A stretch of 64,000 bases of DNA from an uncultured Aquimarina sp. (GCA_947496555.1 CANMDH010000023.1:22434-86433); one strand, 5' to 3'. Counted from the first letter of the stretch, positions 9,643 to 18,482 are shown. A program made the numbers and translations. The notes: generated by a model not told the origin, from the letters alone.

Positions 9643-12600
9643 ATGCAAAATAAAGGACTTGTTAGGATATTTGCGGTTTTATTTGGATTGGTATGTGTCT
9701 ACCAATTGTCATATACGTATTTAACCTACACAAAAGAAAAGGAGGCTGAAGCTTATGCACAGCAAAAATACTCTGAAAGTGTCGAGAACTATTCAAAGTT
9801 AAGAGAAACTGCAGAGCGTGATTACCTGGATTCTATTGGTAGAGAAGAAATATTTGCGGGGATTACCTATAATTATGCCAAGAATAAGGAGCTTAATAAA
9901 GGGCTTGACCTTAAGGGAGGGATTAATGTAATTCTTCAAATTTCTGTAAAAGATATTTTAAAAGGACTTTCTAATAATTCAAAAGACCCATCGTTTAATC
10001 AAGCATTACTTGCTACAGACGAATTACAGAAAAATAGTCAGAACAACTATATCGAGGATTTCTTTTCAGAATTTGAAAAGATTCCGGATGCAAAACTTGC
10101 TTCACCAGATATTTTTGCAAATAAAAACCTTAGTGATGACATTGTATACGATATGACTAACGAACAGGTGAAGCCTGTTTTGAGAAGAAAAATCGATGAG
10201 TCTGTTACTTCGGCTTTCGAGGTATTACGAAAACGTATTGATAAATTTGGGGTTACTCAGCCTAATATTCAACGTTTAGGAGAATCTGGTCGTATCTTGG
10301 TAGAATTACCAGGAGCAAAAGATGTAGAAAGAGTTAGGAAACTATTACAGAGTACCGCGCAATTAGAGTTCTGGGACGTTTATAAAATGGAAGAACTTTT
10401 CTATTCGTTTATAGTACCGGCAAATGATTTTCTAAAGAAAGAAATCGAGGAAAATAAAACCGAAGTTAAAGAAGAAAATAATGAAAAAGTGGTAGATACT
10501 GCTCAAGTAGATACTACAAAATCTGATGCAGATGAAGCAATCGAGGACTTATTAGAGGATGCCGAAGATTCTACAGATGTTCAACAACAGGTAAATCCAT
10601 TGTTGGATCTCGAAGTAGAGCCAGGTAATCCTGGAGGTCCGGTGATCGCTAGAGTTCCTAAAAAGAATGCAGATCAATTCATGGACTATATTAACGATCC
10701 AAAAGTAAGAGCGTTATTGCCGGCAGAACAACGTTTTGCTAGATTTGCATGGGGTAAACCAGTTAAAGATTCTGAACTTTTAGAACTGTATGCCATCAAA
10801 GGAAGCCGCGATAGTGAGCCAGAGTTAAGTGGTGGAGTAATTACCGATGCAAGACAGGATTATAATCAGTTAGGCAAAGTCTCTGTTACTATGCAAATGG
10901 ATGGTAAAGGAGCCAAAAAATGGGCAGAAATGACCAAAAGAGCTGCTACCCAAAGAAGCCAGATTGCTATAGTGCTTGATGATATTGTATATTCTGCTCC
11001 TGGAGTTAGTGATCCTAACGGAATCCCCGGAGGACGAAGCGAAATTACTGGAGACTTCTCTGTTGAAGAAGGAAAAGATTTAGCCAACGTACTTAGAGCA
11101 GGTAAACTACCGGCTTCTGCAGATATTATTCAAAGTGAAGTAGTAGGACCATCTTTAGGACAAGAAGCGATCGATAGTGGTATTATGTCATTTGCAATTG
11201 CATTGGTATTAATCCTGATCTGGATGATTTTCTACTACGGTAAAGCAGGTGCTTTTGCTGATGTAGCTCTTGTAGTGAATATCTTGTTTATTTTCGGAGT
11301 ATTGGCAGGGTTAAAAGCAGTATTGACACTTCCTGGTATCGCCGGTATTGTATTAACCATTGGTATGTCGGTCGATGCAAACGTGTTAATATTTGAAAGA
11401 ATTAGAGAAGAACTTGCCAGAGGTAAATCACAGGCAGACGCCATACGAGATGGATTTAACAATGCATTATCATCTATCCTTGATGCCAATATCACTACCG
11501 GACTTACCGGACTTATATTATTAGTTATTGGTACAGGACCAGTTAAAGGTTTTGCAACTACCTTATTAATAGGTATTTTAACTTCATTGTTCACGGCAAT
11601 TTTTGTTACAAGATTGTTTATTGATGGATACGGTAAAAACGGAAAAGAACTTGCTTTCTCTACTGGAATGACCAAGAACTTGTTCAAGAATGTTAATATT
11701 AACTTCCTTAAGAAGAGAAAAGTTGCTTATATAATTTCTGGAATTATTATTATCGGAGGTATAGGATCTTTATTTACAAATAACTTGGATTATGGAGTTG
11801 ATTTTGTAGGAGGTAGAACATATACTGTTCGTTTTGCTAAAGATGTAGTGCCAACAACAGTTGAGAAAGATCTTGTTGCTGTTTTTGAAAGCGCACAAGC
11901 CAAAACGCTAGGAGCAAACAACCAGTTAAAAATAACGACCAAGTATAAGGTTAATGAAACTGGAGAGACTGTTGATGTTGAAATCTCGAATAAACTATTT
12001 GGTGCATTAAAACCATATTTGCCAGAAGGATTGACCTATGATCAATTCTCCAATGGAGATGAGGATAAACAGGTAGGTATTATGTCTTCGATGAAGGTCG
12101 GGCCAACCATTGCAGATGATATTCAACAAGCTGCATTCTGGTCTGTATTGGCTTCGTTGGTGGTGGTATTCTTATATATCTTACTACGATTTAGAAGATG
12201 GCAGTTTAGTTTAGGTGCAGTTGCCGCAGTATTCCATGATGTATTGGTAGTACTAGGTGTATTTTCACTTACCTGGAAATTTATGCCTTTCAATATGGAA
12301 ATTGACCAGGCATTTATAGCCGCTATACTTACGGTAATTGGTTACTCGCTGAATGATACCGTGGTAGTATTTGATAGAATCAGGGAATTCTTCAAAGAAC
12401 ACACCACATGGCCACTAGATAAAAATGTAAATGGAGCATTGAATAGTACTTTAAGCCGTACATTGAATACATCTTTAACTACATTATTGGTACTTGTAGC
12501 TATATTTATATTTGCCGTGCCACTTAGAGGATTTATGTTCTCATTAATCATCGGGGTGCTAGTAGGTACGTATTCATCGTTATTTATTGCTACACCTATT

Positions 12601-12669
12601 ATGCATGATACCATAAGTAAAGTTGGTTTAAAGACTAAAGAAAAAGAACCTGAAGAAAAAAAGAAGTAA
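9643..12669 (+). CDS. secDF: Protein translocase subunit SecDF (fused SecD and SecF)
   Basis: Inner-membrane RND-family motor that uses the proton gradient to pull exported proteins from SecYEG. The 1008-residue fusion has TM1 near 8-27, the SecD P1 domain (LDLKGGINVILQI near 90, LRKRIDKFGVTQPNIQ near 195), a long acidic insert (about 270-320), a second P1 block (LPAEQRFARFAWG, RSQIAIVLDDIVYSAPGV), SecD TM2-6 from about 505 with the D-A-N-V-L-I-F-E-R-I signature, and then SecF with NLDYGVDFVGGRTY, a P4 domain and five helices ending before a charged Lys/Glu tail. Fused SecDF is the normal Bacteroidota form. A bidirectional terminator follows. Confidence 0.96.
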   Translation: MQNKGLVRIFAVLFGLVCVYQLSYTYLTYTKEKEAEAYAQQKYSESVENYSKLRETAERDYLDSIGREEIFAGITYNYAKNKELNKGLDLKGGINVILQISVKDILKGLSNNSKDPSFNQALLATDELQKNSQNNYIEDFFSEFEKIPDAKLASPDIFANKNLSDDIVYDMTNEQVKPVLRRKIDESVTSAFEVLRKRIDKFGVTQPNIQRLGESGRILVELPGAKDVERVRKLLQSTAQLEFWDVYKMEELFYSFIVPANDFLKKEIEENKTEVKEENNEKVVDTAQVDTTKSDADEAIEDLLEDAEDSTDVQQQVNPLLDLEVEPGNPGGPVIARVPKKNADQFMDYINDPKVRALLPAEQRFARFAWGKPVKDSELLELYAIKGSRDSEPELSGGVITDARQDYNQLGKVSVTMQMDGKGAKKWAEMTKRAATQRSQIAIVLDDIVYSAPGVSDPNGIPGGRSEITGDFSVEEGKDLANVLRAGKLPASADIIQSEVVGPSLGQEAIDSGIMSFAIALVLILIWMIFYYGKAGAFADVALVVNILFIFGVLAGLKAVLTLPGIAGIVLTIGMSVDANVLIFERIREELARGKSQADAIRDGFNNALSSILDANITTGLTGLILLVIGTGPVKGFATTLLIGILTSLFTAIFVTRLFIDGYGKNGKELAFSTGMTKNLFKNVNINFLKKRKVAYIISGIIIIGGIGSLFTNNLDYGVDFVGGRTYTVRFAKDVVPTTVEKDLVAVFESAQAKTLGANNQLKITTKYKVNETGETVDVEISNKLFGALKPYLPEGLTYDQFSNGDEDKQVGIMSSMKVGPTIADDIQQAAFWSVLASLVVVFLYILLRFRRWQFSLGAVAAVFHDVLVVLGVFSLTWKFMPFNMEIDQAFIAAILTVIGYSLNDTVVVFDRIREFFKEHTTWPLDKNVNGALNSTLSRTLNTSLTTLLVLVAIFIFAVPLRGFMFSLIIGVLVGTYSSLFIATPIMHDTISKVGLKTKEKEPEEKKK

Positions 12670-12690
12670 TCTTTTTGGACTAAGAAAGAA

Positions 12691-12725
12691 AAAAACCGCT
12701 GTAATTTAATTACAGCGGTTTTTTT
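12691..12725. terminator. Bidirectional terminator after secDF
   Basis: AAAAACCGCTGTAATT and AATTACAGCGGTTTTT form a long stem flanked by A-runs and T-runs. It lies between the convergent ends at 12669 and 12744. Confidence 0.85.
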
Positions 12726-12743
12726 GATATCATCATAATCAGT

Positions 12744-13241
12744 TTACAGTCTGGTAAAAGAAATAGAATCCCCCTTTTTTAGATTCCATGTATCCGTACG
12801 TTTGGCATTTACTTCTAATACGTATTGTGCAGGGCCCTCAGAAGGTAAGGATGATTCATTAAAAGGTTGTGCATTTTTTTGAATGCTTACCACTTTATTT
12901 TTGCTATCAATAAAAATGATATCCAAAGGAAACTCTGTATTTTTCATATAGAAAGAACGAGGCTCTTCGTCTGGAAAGGTAAATAGCATCCCTTGATTGT
13001 TTTGCATGAATTTACGATACATTAGACCTGTCTGGATCTGATATTCATCATCTGCAATCTCAATATCTATTTGAGTAATGGTTTTCGGGATAGAATCCTG
13101 AAGATCAAATAAAGAAAGTTCTCCTTCTTTGGTAAACGTAATTTCTTTGGTTGAAATCTGTTCGTTTTTTGTATCTGTTTTACAAGAAAATAGACTTAGA
13201 GCTGCTATTGCCAGTAATGGTAAACGAATATTCTTTTTCAC
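12744..13241 (-). CDS. DUF192 lipoprotein
   Basis: The 165-residue product has a lipoprotein signal (SLFSC, Cys20), a short polar linker and a DUF192 domain from about 57: IEIADDEYQIQTGLMYRKFM, GMLFTFPDEEPRSFYMKNTEFPLDIIFID, then VLEVNA near the end. These are the typical DUF192 elements. The family's biochemical function is not established. It faces the secDF terminator and is separated from creD by a strong terminator, so it is a single-gene unit. The upstream region shows no clear promoter. Confidence 0.85.
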   Translation of the reverse strand: MKKNIRLPLLAIAALSLFSCKTDTKNEQISTKEITFTKEGELSLFDLQDSIPKTITQIDIEIADDEYQIQTGLMYRKFMQNNQGMLFTFPDEEPRSFYMKNTEFPLDIIFIDSKNKVVSIQKNAQPFNESSLPSEGPAQYVLEVNAKRTDTWNLKKGDSISFTRL

Positions 13242-13348
13242 ACGTTTAAATTTTAGTAATTATTTGATAATAAATTAATTATAAAATTGAGAACAAGTGC
13301 AACCACTTCGTTCTCTTATTAAATTGGTTTTAAAGACTAAAAGTAGAT

Positions 13349-13386
13349 AAAAAAGTCATGCTTCAAAAAATGAAACATGACTTTTC
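13349..13386 (-). terminator. Terminator of the creD operon
   Basis: On the minus strand AAAAGTCATG and CATGACTTTT pair around an A/T-rich loop and are followed by a T-run. It lies just after the creD stop. Confidence 0.75.
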
Positions 13387-13402
13387 TATTTTTTTACCGA
13401 CT

Positions 13403-14758
13403 TTAATCATTTTTCCAATCGATTTTACGAGATATCATCATAATGGTTCCGAGGATAATAAATAGTCCAACACTACCCACAAGCAGCGCATAATTTTCTA
13501 ATTGTATAATTACAAAAATAAAAGCATAAAGGGCCGCAAGAGAAGCGGCTACAAAGCCCATAAATTTAAAACTCTTCAGAATTGCTTTTGAGTATGTTGA
13601 AATTAACAACACAACCGAAATACCAGCGATGACATAGGCTGATAAAAAGCTAGAATGTTCTGATATTGATATGAGAAGAGTGTAAAACATGGTTAACGCC
13701 AATCCAATCATCAAATATTGAAACGGATGGATATGAATTCTGCTAATGGTCTGTATTAAAAAGAAAACCAAAAATGTAAGGGCAATAACCAAATAACCAT
13801 ATTTGCTTGCCCGTTCACTTTTTTGATATTCATCTACTGGGATTAGTAATTTTACTCCAAAGGCTGAAGAATCTATTTCAGGAAGCGAGCCAAAAAATTC
13901 CTGCTCAAATTCTCTGTTGATTTGTAATACCTTCCAATTGGCTTTGAAGCCATTTTCTGTAATCTCTTTGGTTTTGGTGTCCGGTAAATAATTACCATTA
14001 AAACTAGGTGAAGCCCAATTAGAGGTCATAGATACATTGGTCTCTCTACCTACCGGGATAAATCGAAGTTGTTCGCTTCCGTTAATAACCAAATCCATAC
14101 TGAAATCGACTTGATTTTCTTTGGGCAAAGAATCATCTTTTAAGAATTCGGTTTCCAAGGTATTGGTATACGAATTTTGGGAATATCTCGATTGTAACCC
14201 ATAACTATCTTTTCCTATTTTTAATTCTAAGTTGCTTCGTATTCCTTTTAAATTCGTAGAATTGATAAGTACAGTGGCTTTGTTCCATAAAATGTCTTCT
14301 TTTGCAATATCTTTTATTTCAAAATTAGGAGTGATAAAGGACCCTTTGATATTCATATTGGCGGTATAAACGACCGATTCATAGATGCTTCTTCCCAGCG
14401 TTTCAGATTCTACATTGGTTTTAATATCCAACGTGTTTGGGAAAAAGAAAGCGTGGTTAACAGTTATTAGATCTTCTTCAAGATAGGATTTGGTTTTATC
14501 ATCCCAGATTTTCTTTACAGAATGAATCTGATATGGGATTTTTAAAACAGGACCATAAAGTAATACCTCATTTCCCCATTTTTGATTGATTTCTTTGACT
14601 ACAGATTCCTGTCTGTACGCACGTTCTTGTATTAGGTTTTTGATATAGGATAACGGAATCAATAGTGTTAATATTAATATTCCTACCATCAGCATGCGCA
14701 CAGTAATCGAGGTTTTGATCCATTGTCCGAAGGACTTTTTTTGTTTTTGGGTTTCCAT
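13403..14758 (-). CDS. creD: CreD-family inner-membrane protein
   Basis: The 451-residue protein has an N-terminal membrane helix (about 19-40, MLMVGILILTLLIPL), a large beta-rich exported region with LYGPVLKIPY and LLIPVDEYQKSERASKYGYLVI, and a cluster of C-terminal helices. This is the CreD (CreBC-regulated) architecture, linked in other bacteria to envelope integrity and beta-lactam or colicin tolerance. The exact activity is unknown. It is the last gene of a four-gene minus-strand unit headed by a COQ4-like gene, and the palindromic operator at 16215-16231 lies at the head of that unit. CreD next to a small winged-helix regulator is a recurrent arrangement in Bacteroidota. Confidence 0.88.
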   Translation of the reverse strand: METQKQKKSFGQWIKTSITVRMLMVGILILTLLIPLSYIKNLIQERAYRQESVVKEINQKWGNEVLLYGPVLKIPYQIHSVKKIWDDKTKSYLEEDLITVNHAFFFPNTLDIKTNVESETLGRSIYESVVYTANMNIKGSFITPNFEIKDIAKEDILWNKATVLINSTNLKGIRSNLELKIGKDSYGLQSRYSQNSYTNTLETEFLKDDSLPKENQVDFSMDLVINGSEQLRFIPVGRETNVSMTSNWASPSFNGNYLPDTKTKEITENGFKANWKVLQINREFEQEFFGSLPEIDSSAFGVKLLIPVDEYQKSERASKYGYLVIALTFLVFFLIQTISRIHIHPFQYLMIGLALTMFYTLLISISEHSSFLSAYVIAGISVVLLISTYSKAILKSFKFMGFVAASLAALYAFIFVIIQLENYALLVGSVGLFIILGTIMMISRKIDWKND

Positions 14759-14783
14759 AGTTTAAAAATTTATAATGTTCGTA

Positions 14784-15428
14784 TTATCGTTTTTCCTGGT
14801 GATATTGAATTAATTGATAGGTGATGATTAAAAACCCACCAAAACCAATAGTAAATGCCCAGGTATTTATATGTTCAACTGGAAATAGAATTCGTTTTAC
14901 TATATCAGATAATATGCCGATAGGATTTTGTAGAATATCCCAGCTATTCCAGCGTAAAACTCTTCCTAAATAAATCCCCAACCCACAAAGCAGCAAAATT
15001 GTATACGTTATGATATTGGTGGTTTGTTTTGATAATCGTTCTCTTAGCAATTTTTGCATCATTTGCAAAGAAGCAAATCCGATTATCATTCCATTAATAG
15101 CAAACGATAGGATAAGTAAAACATCAAACCAAACCGATTGTAAAGTGCTAAGTCGAATGTGTTGTAGATCGGTTAGGATATACGGGGAGTTGGGCAAAAA
15201 AGTTAACCAGGTAATAAAACCTAGCCAGAATACAATGCGGTGTATTTTACCAAGACTCAACAGTATTGTAATTCCATAAGGGATACATGCCAAAAATAGA
15301 TTCCAGACCAAGAACAAAAAAAAAACGGAGTCTGTTTTCATGATTCTGATGAGTAATAATAAAAGCCCGAAGCTTGCAGAGGCTGTAAAACCTTTGATAA
15401 AAGGCATTTGCTTATATATTTTATTCAT
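14784..15428 (-). CDS. DUF1361 integral membrane protein
   Basis: The 214-residue protein has about six to seven membrane helices and the DUF1361 hallmark region WLTFLPNSPYILTDLQHI (about 95-112), followed by helices with WFDVLLILSFAINGMIIG and LGRVLRWNSWDI. Function of the family is unknown. Its ATG overlaps the TGA of the preceding gene (ATGA, 15425-15428), so translation is probably coupled, and creD follows after 25 bp. Confidence 0.85.
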   Translation of the reverse strand: MNKIYKQMPFIKGFTASASFGLLLLLIRIMKTDSVFFLFLVWNLFLACIPYGITILLSLGKIHRIVFWLGFITWLTFLPNSPYILTDLQHIRLSTLQSVWFDVLLILSFAINGMIIGFASLQMMQKLLRERLSKQTTNIITYTILLLCGLGIYLGRVLRWNSWDILQNPIGILSDIVKRILFPVEHINTWAFTIGFGGFLIITYQLIQYHQEKR

Positions 15429-15739
15429 ATTGTAAGTGTTTTAAAAGGGTTATTTACAACAATCGCGATGTAACCAATTGTAACGGGGATGTTGAGTAAG
15501 AAAAGCAGGATGGTTACAAGGTTTTCTTTATAGTATTGATAATTAATTATGGAATTTATAATAAGGCCTATAAGAACCATAGCATTTAAAACAAAGGCGA
15601 TAAGAACATAAAATAGTCCAATGTCTGCTAGAATTGAAGATTGCGAAACTAGAAAGAGCAGCAATAATATGGTGCCTAAAAGGAAACTAATAGTAGCAAC
15701 CATTAGCGCTTTTTTATTGATGGATTGAAAAATTCTCAT
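15425..15739 (-). CDS. Small integral membrane protein
   Basis: The 104-residue product has three predicted membrane segments (about 12-32, 37-58, 68-90) and no recognised domain. The start at 15739 (MRIFQSINKK) overlaps the stop of the COQ4-like gene in an ATGA. A longer reading from 15787 would run into that gene and is unnecessary. The stop overlaps the DUF1361 start in the same way, so the three genes form a translationally coupled string. Confidence 0.75.
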   Translation of the reverse strand: MRIFQSINKKALMVATISFLLGTILLLLFLVSQSSILADIGLFYVLIAFVLNAMVLIGLIINSIINYQYYKENLVTILLFLLNIPVTIGYIAIVVNNPFKTLTI

Positions 15740-16197
15740 AGTGATGTGATTAAAAATGTGTCTTGTATTTTTTGAATGGGTTGACAAAGCAGTTTCTGAT
15801 AATCCAGTTGATAAAAAGAATAGGCAGCCTTTCCCTTTTTGTACGCTTTTCTGAAAAGTTTGATTTTATCGGAATAGAGTAGGGTACCCAAAAGGATTAC
15901 AGCAATTAGATATGCGCTTCGTTTACCGTTTCCCAGTAGGTAATACTGCATAGCAATTTCTTCAGGAACAGTAACACCAATATCTGTTAGTACATGAAAA
16001 ACATCATGATCTTCTAACTTGGGTTGTGGATCGAAATTATATTTCAATAAAAAACAACCCAAATGGAACCCTAAACTTTCTTGGGGATACAAGATTAATT
16101 TTTTGATGGGTATGTCCCAAGCCGGGCTCTTTTTGAACCACTTTTGGTAAGGTTTTTTACTCCATTCATATATAGTTTCCGAAATAAATGATCTCAT
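15736..16197 (-). CDS. COQ4-like protein
   Basis: The 153-residue protein carries the COQ4 zinc-site signature HDxxHx11E in full: H64-D65-V-F-H68 and E80. Family members act in ubiquinone biosynthesis in eukaryotes and proteobacteria. Flavobacteria normally make menaquinone, so a different role here is likely but unknown. It is the first gene of the unit running through a small membrane protein and DUF1361 to creD. An almost perfect palindrome overlapping a -7-like element lies 18-34 bp upstream, so the regulator encoded just before it probably controls it. An alanine/tyrosine-rich C-terminal helix region follows the motif. Confidence 0.75.
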   Translation of the reverse strand: MRSFISETIYEWSKKPYQKWFKKSPAWDIPIKKLILYPQESLGFHLGCFLLKYNFDPQPKLEDHDVFHVLTDIGVTVPEEIAMQYYLLGNGKRSAYLIAVILLGTLLYSDKIKLFRKAYKKGKAAYSFYQLDYQKLLCQPIQKIQDTFLITSL

Positions 16198-16207
16198 TTT
16201 TATGTTT

Positions 16208-16233
16208 TAAAAGTACTTTGAATTTCAAAGTAA
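16208..16233 (-). promoter_or_regulatory. Predicted operator/promoter of the COQ4-like-creD unit
   Basis: ACTTTGAATTTCAAAGT (16215-16231) is a perfect palindrome with 8-bp arms around a central T. It is embedded in TTAAAAGT...AAAGTAAA, which is shared with the site at 17204-17220. On the minus strand it overlaps a near -7 box (TTACTTTG, 16233-16226), so a bound protein would block transcription. Confidence 0.6.
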
Positions 16234-16251
16234 ATTGATAAAAAAATATAG

Positions 16252-16545
16252 CTATTGCTTCAATAGTTTTTCAATAGCTTCTACATGTTTTTTAAAGGCC
16301 TCTCGACCTTTTTTGGTTACACTATATCGTGTATTTGGTTTTCGTCCAATAAATGATTTTTCGACCGAGATGTATTCTTCTTTTTCCAAAGCTTTGGTAT
16401 GGCTGGCCAGGTTACCATCGGTAGCACCAAGTAATTCTTTCAGCATTTTAAAATCGGCAAATTCATTAACCACCAGTATCGACATGATTCCTAATCGAAT
16501 TCGATGATCAAAAGCTTTGTTTATATTATCTATAATATTTTTCAT
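16252..16545 (-). CDS. Winged-helix transcriptional regulator (HTH_34 / MarR-ArsR-like)
   Basis: The 97-residue protein is a single winged-helix domain: DHRIRLGIMSILVVNEFADF, the recognition-helix region LKELLGATDGNLASHTKALE, a wing (VEKSFIGRKPNTRYSVTKKG) and a C-terminal helix likely used for dimerisation. This matches the small one-domain regulators often paired with membrane proteins in Bacteroidota. It follows the 17194-16589 membrane-protein gene by 43 bp and precedes the COQ4-like-creD unit. Two near-identical palindromes lie in front of both units, so autoregulation plus control of the downstream unit is the simplest model. No ligand-binding domain is present. Confidence 0.85.
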   Translation of the reverse strand: MKNIIDNINKAFDHRIRLGIMSILVVNEFADFKMLKELLGATDGNLASHTKALEKEEYISVEKSFIGRKPNTRYSVTKKGREAFKKHVEAIEKLLKQ

Positions 16546-16588
16546 CCTTGTTTCCGCGTATGCGAAAATCCTTTTATACCATTAGTAC

Positions 16589-17194
16589 TTATCTGTCATG
16601 TTTAAAGTAAATCAAGCTTCCATATAGGATATGCATCACACCAAATCCAAGTACCCAAAACCAAAAGCCATAGCCGGGGTATACGGCACAGATCAAACCT
16701 AATACAATTTCTGCATATCCCAAATATTTTACATTACCAATCGTGTATTTTGATGCGTTTACCAAAGCCAGACCGTAAAAAATTAGCATTAATGAACCTG
16801 TAAGCCCATAATGATTGCTGAATATCTTTATTGCAATATAAACGCCTCCTGTGATCAATGGAATCAGGAAAGCGGTAAGCAAACGTTTGGATGTGCCATT
16901 CCATAAAGTTTCATTATTCTTTTTGGCTTTTCGAGTGCTTAAAATGATTGCAGTAGCAATGCTAAGCAATGCAACCCCGGCCAGGTCTAATAAGATATAA
17001 TTAAATATTTTTCCATCAAGAATCAGATAGTCCCGACCACTAATGCTAACCAGGTAATAAGCAATAGCTGCACCAATTAAGGCATAGATACCGGCCATAA
17101 TGCCAGATAAACCACTGAGTGAGAAAAAGCGAGATGATTTGTTCATCATATCCTTGATCTCGGTAATGTCTTTTAGATATTCTTCTGTGCTCAT
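16589..17194 (-). CDS. Multi-pass membrane protein co-transcribed with the regulator
   Basis: The product from ATG 17194 is 201 residues. A charged N-terminal helix (MSTEEYLKDITEIKDMMNKS) precedes about six membrane segments, with a Gly/Trp-rich last pair (GYGFWFWVLGFGVMHILYG). I recognise no named family. Proteins of this shape often sit beside HTH_34 regulators. The reading frame extends upstream to 17245, but ATG 17194 is preferred because the operator and -7-like element at 17197-17222 lie just before it. Confidence 0.7.
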   Translation of the reverse strand: MSTEEYLKDITEIKDMMNKSSRFFSLSGLSGIMAGIYALIGAAIAYYLVSISGRDYLILDGKIFNYILLDLAGVALLSIATAIILSTRKAKKNNETLWNGTSKRLLTAFLIPLITGGVYIAIKIFSNHYGLTGSLMLIFYGLALVNASKYTIGNVKYLGYAEIVLGLICAVYPGYGFWFWVLGFGVMHILYGSLIYFKHDR

Positions 17195-17196
17195 AT

Positions 17197-17222
17197 TAAA
17201 AGTACTTTGAAATACAAAGTAA
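17197..17222 (-). promoter_or_regulatory. Second copy of the predicted operator, with promoter
   Basis: ACTTTGAAATACAAAGT (17204-17220) repeats the site at 16215-16231 with two changes and shares its flanks (TTAAAAGT left, AAA right). On the minus strand a TTG about 20 nt upstream and TTACTTTG (17222-17215, one mismatch to TAnnTTTG) make a plausible promoter that the palindrome overlaps. Confidence 0.6.
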
Positions 17223-17253
17223 AAATAAAATATTGAATTGTGCAAATCAATTT

Positions 17254-17284
17254 TTGTTATTCAAGGCAACAAAATCTATTTTTG
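17254..17284 (+). promoter_or_regulatory. Promoter of the DUF1801 gene
   Basis: TTG (17254-17256), a 20-bp spacer and TATTTTTG (17277-17284) fit TTG-N17-23-TAnnTTTG exactly. Only 4 nt separate the box from ATG 17289, which predicts a leaderless mRNA. Confidence 0.65.
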
Positions 17285-17288
17285 ATTT

Positions 17289-17651
17289 ATGAACCCGGCA
17301 GAAGAATACATTCTAAGGCAACCAGAACCTTTTAAATCTATACTGCTGCATTTACAAGTAGTCATAGAAACTACATTACCTGATGTTGAGTTGTTATTTA
17401 AGTGGAGAATACCTTTTTATTATGAAGGGAAGAATCCGGTATGCTATCTTAATGTAACCAAAGGATATGTAGATGTGGGTTTTATGGGCGCACAGTATTT
17501 TACCAAACATTTAGAAAAACTAGCGTCTGATAAAAGAAAATATGTGAAATCTCTTCGCTATCGCACGCTCAAAGAAATAGATGATCAAATACTTATCGAA
17601 GTTCTTGAGCAGGCATATGCCTTCAGAAAAGAAAAGTTTATAACTGATTAA
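17289..17651 (+). CDS. DUF1801 (YdhG-like) protein
   Basis: The 120-residue single-domain cytosolic protein shows the family features: NPAEEYILRQPEPFKSILLHL at the start, LPDVELLFKWRIPFYYEGKNP in the middle, and VDVGFMGAQYF with a late Lys/Arg-rich helix. Biochemical function is unknown. Its last 14 bp overlap the end of kdsA on the opposite strand, so the two genes have no terminator between them. Confidence 0.85.
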   Translation: MNPAEEYILRQPEPFKSILLHLQVVIETTLPDVELLFKWRIPFYYEGKNPVCYLNVTKGYVDVGFMGAQYFTKHLEKLASDKRKYVKSLRYRTLKEIDDQILIEVLEQAYAFRKEKFITD

Positions 17652-18456
17652 CCGTTTGTCTGATCGCTACCAAATTACTAAGCAACTTCTCTAAATGATC
17701 CAGATGCAGCATATTGGCACCGTCACTTTTGGCATTTGCCGGATCAAAATGCGTTTCCATAAATAGACCATCTACACCAGTTACAATGCCTGCACGGGCA
17801 ATGGTTTCTATCATATCTGGTCTTCCGCCTGTTACACCGCTAGACTGATTAGGTTGTTGTAAAGAGTGAGTAACATCCAAAACTGTGGTTCCGTATTGTT
17901 TCATGGTAGGAATTCCTCTGAAATCTACAATCATATCCTGGTAGCCGAACATGGTTCCACGATCTGTGATCATTGCATTATCATTTCCTGCATCTTTTAC
18001 CTTTTTTACGGCATGCTGCATTGCTTCAGGACTCATGAATTGACCTTTTTTAAGGTTTACAGTTTTTCCTGTTTTTGCAGCTGCAACCACAAGATCAGTT
18101 TGCCGTACCAAGAATGCAGGGATCTGTAAAATATCAACATATTCTGCCGCTATGGCGGCATCCTCATTTTCATGAATATCGGTTACTGTCGGGATCTCAA
18201 AAGTTTCGCTCACTTTCTGTAAAATTTTCAAAGCTTTTTCATTTCCTATTCCTGTAAAACTGTCGATACGACTACGATTAGCTTTCTTAAAAGATCCTTT
18301 AAAAACATATGGTATCTTCAACTTAGAAGTGATATCAACTACTTTTTCTGCAATTCGCATGGCCATTTCTTCTCCTTCAATAGCACATGGGCCTGCCAGA
18401 AGAAAAAAGTTATTTGCATCAAGGTTTTTTAGGTTTTTGATATTAGAAAGATCCAT
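17638..18456 (-). CDS. kdsA: 3-deoxy-8-phosphooctulonate synthase (KDO-8-P synthase)
   Basis: Condenses phosphoenolpyruvate with arabinose 5-phosphate to KDO-8-P, the committed step to the KDO of lipopolysaccharide. The 272-residue barrel shows LLAGPCAIEGEE, FKGSFKKANRSRIDSFTG, VTDIHE, PAFLVRQTDLVVAAA, ITDRGTMFGYQDMIVDFRG and FMETHFDPANAKSDGANM, all typical. Cys24 in GPC corresponds to the metal-ligand Cys of the metal-dependent class, where E. coli has Asn. It is single in its unit, convergent with and overlapping the DUF1801 gene by 14 bp. A TATCTTTG box lies 18 nt upstream. Confidence 0.95.
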   Translation of the reverse strand: MDLSNIKNLKNLDANNFFLLAGPCAIEGEEMAMRIAEKVVDITSKLKIPYVFKGSFKKANRSRIDSFTGIGNEKALKILQKVSETFEIPTVTDIHENEDAAIAAEYVDILQIPAFLVRQTDLVVAAAKTGKTVNLKKGQFMSPEAMQHAVKKVKDAGNDNAMITDRGTMFGYQDMIVDFRGIPTMKQYGTTVLDVTHSLQQPNQSSGVTGGRPDMIETIARAGIVTGVDGLFMETHFDPANAKSDGANMLHLDHLEKLLSNLVAIRQTVNQL

Positions 18457-18474
18457 ATGATTTTTTTAAAAAAG

Positions 18475-18482
18475 CAAAGATA
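18475..18482 (-). promoter_or_regulatory. -7 box of kdsA
   Basis: The minus strand reads TATCTTTG, an exact TAnnTTTG match, 18 nt before the kdsA ATG. No TTG lies at the expected -33 distance. Confidence 0.45.
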
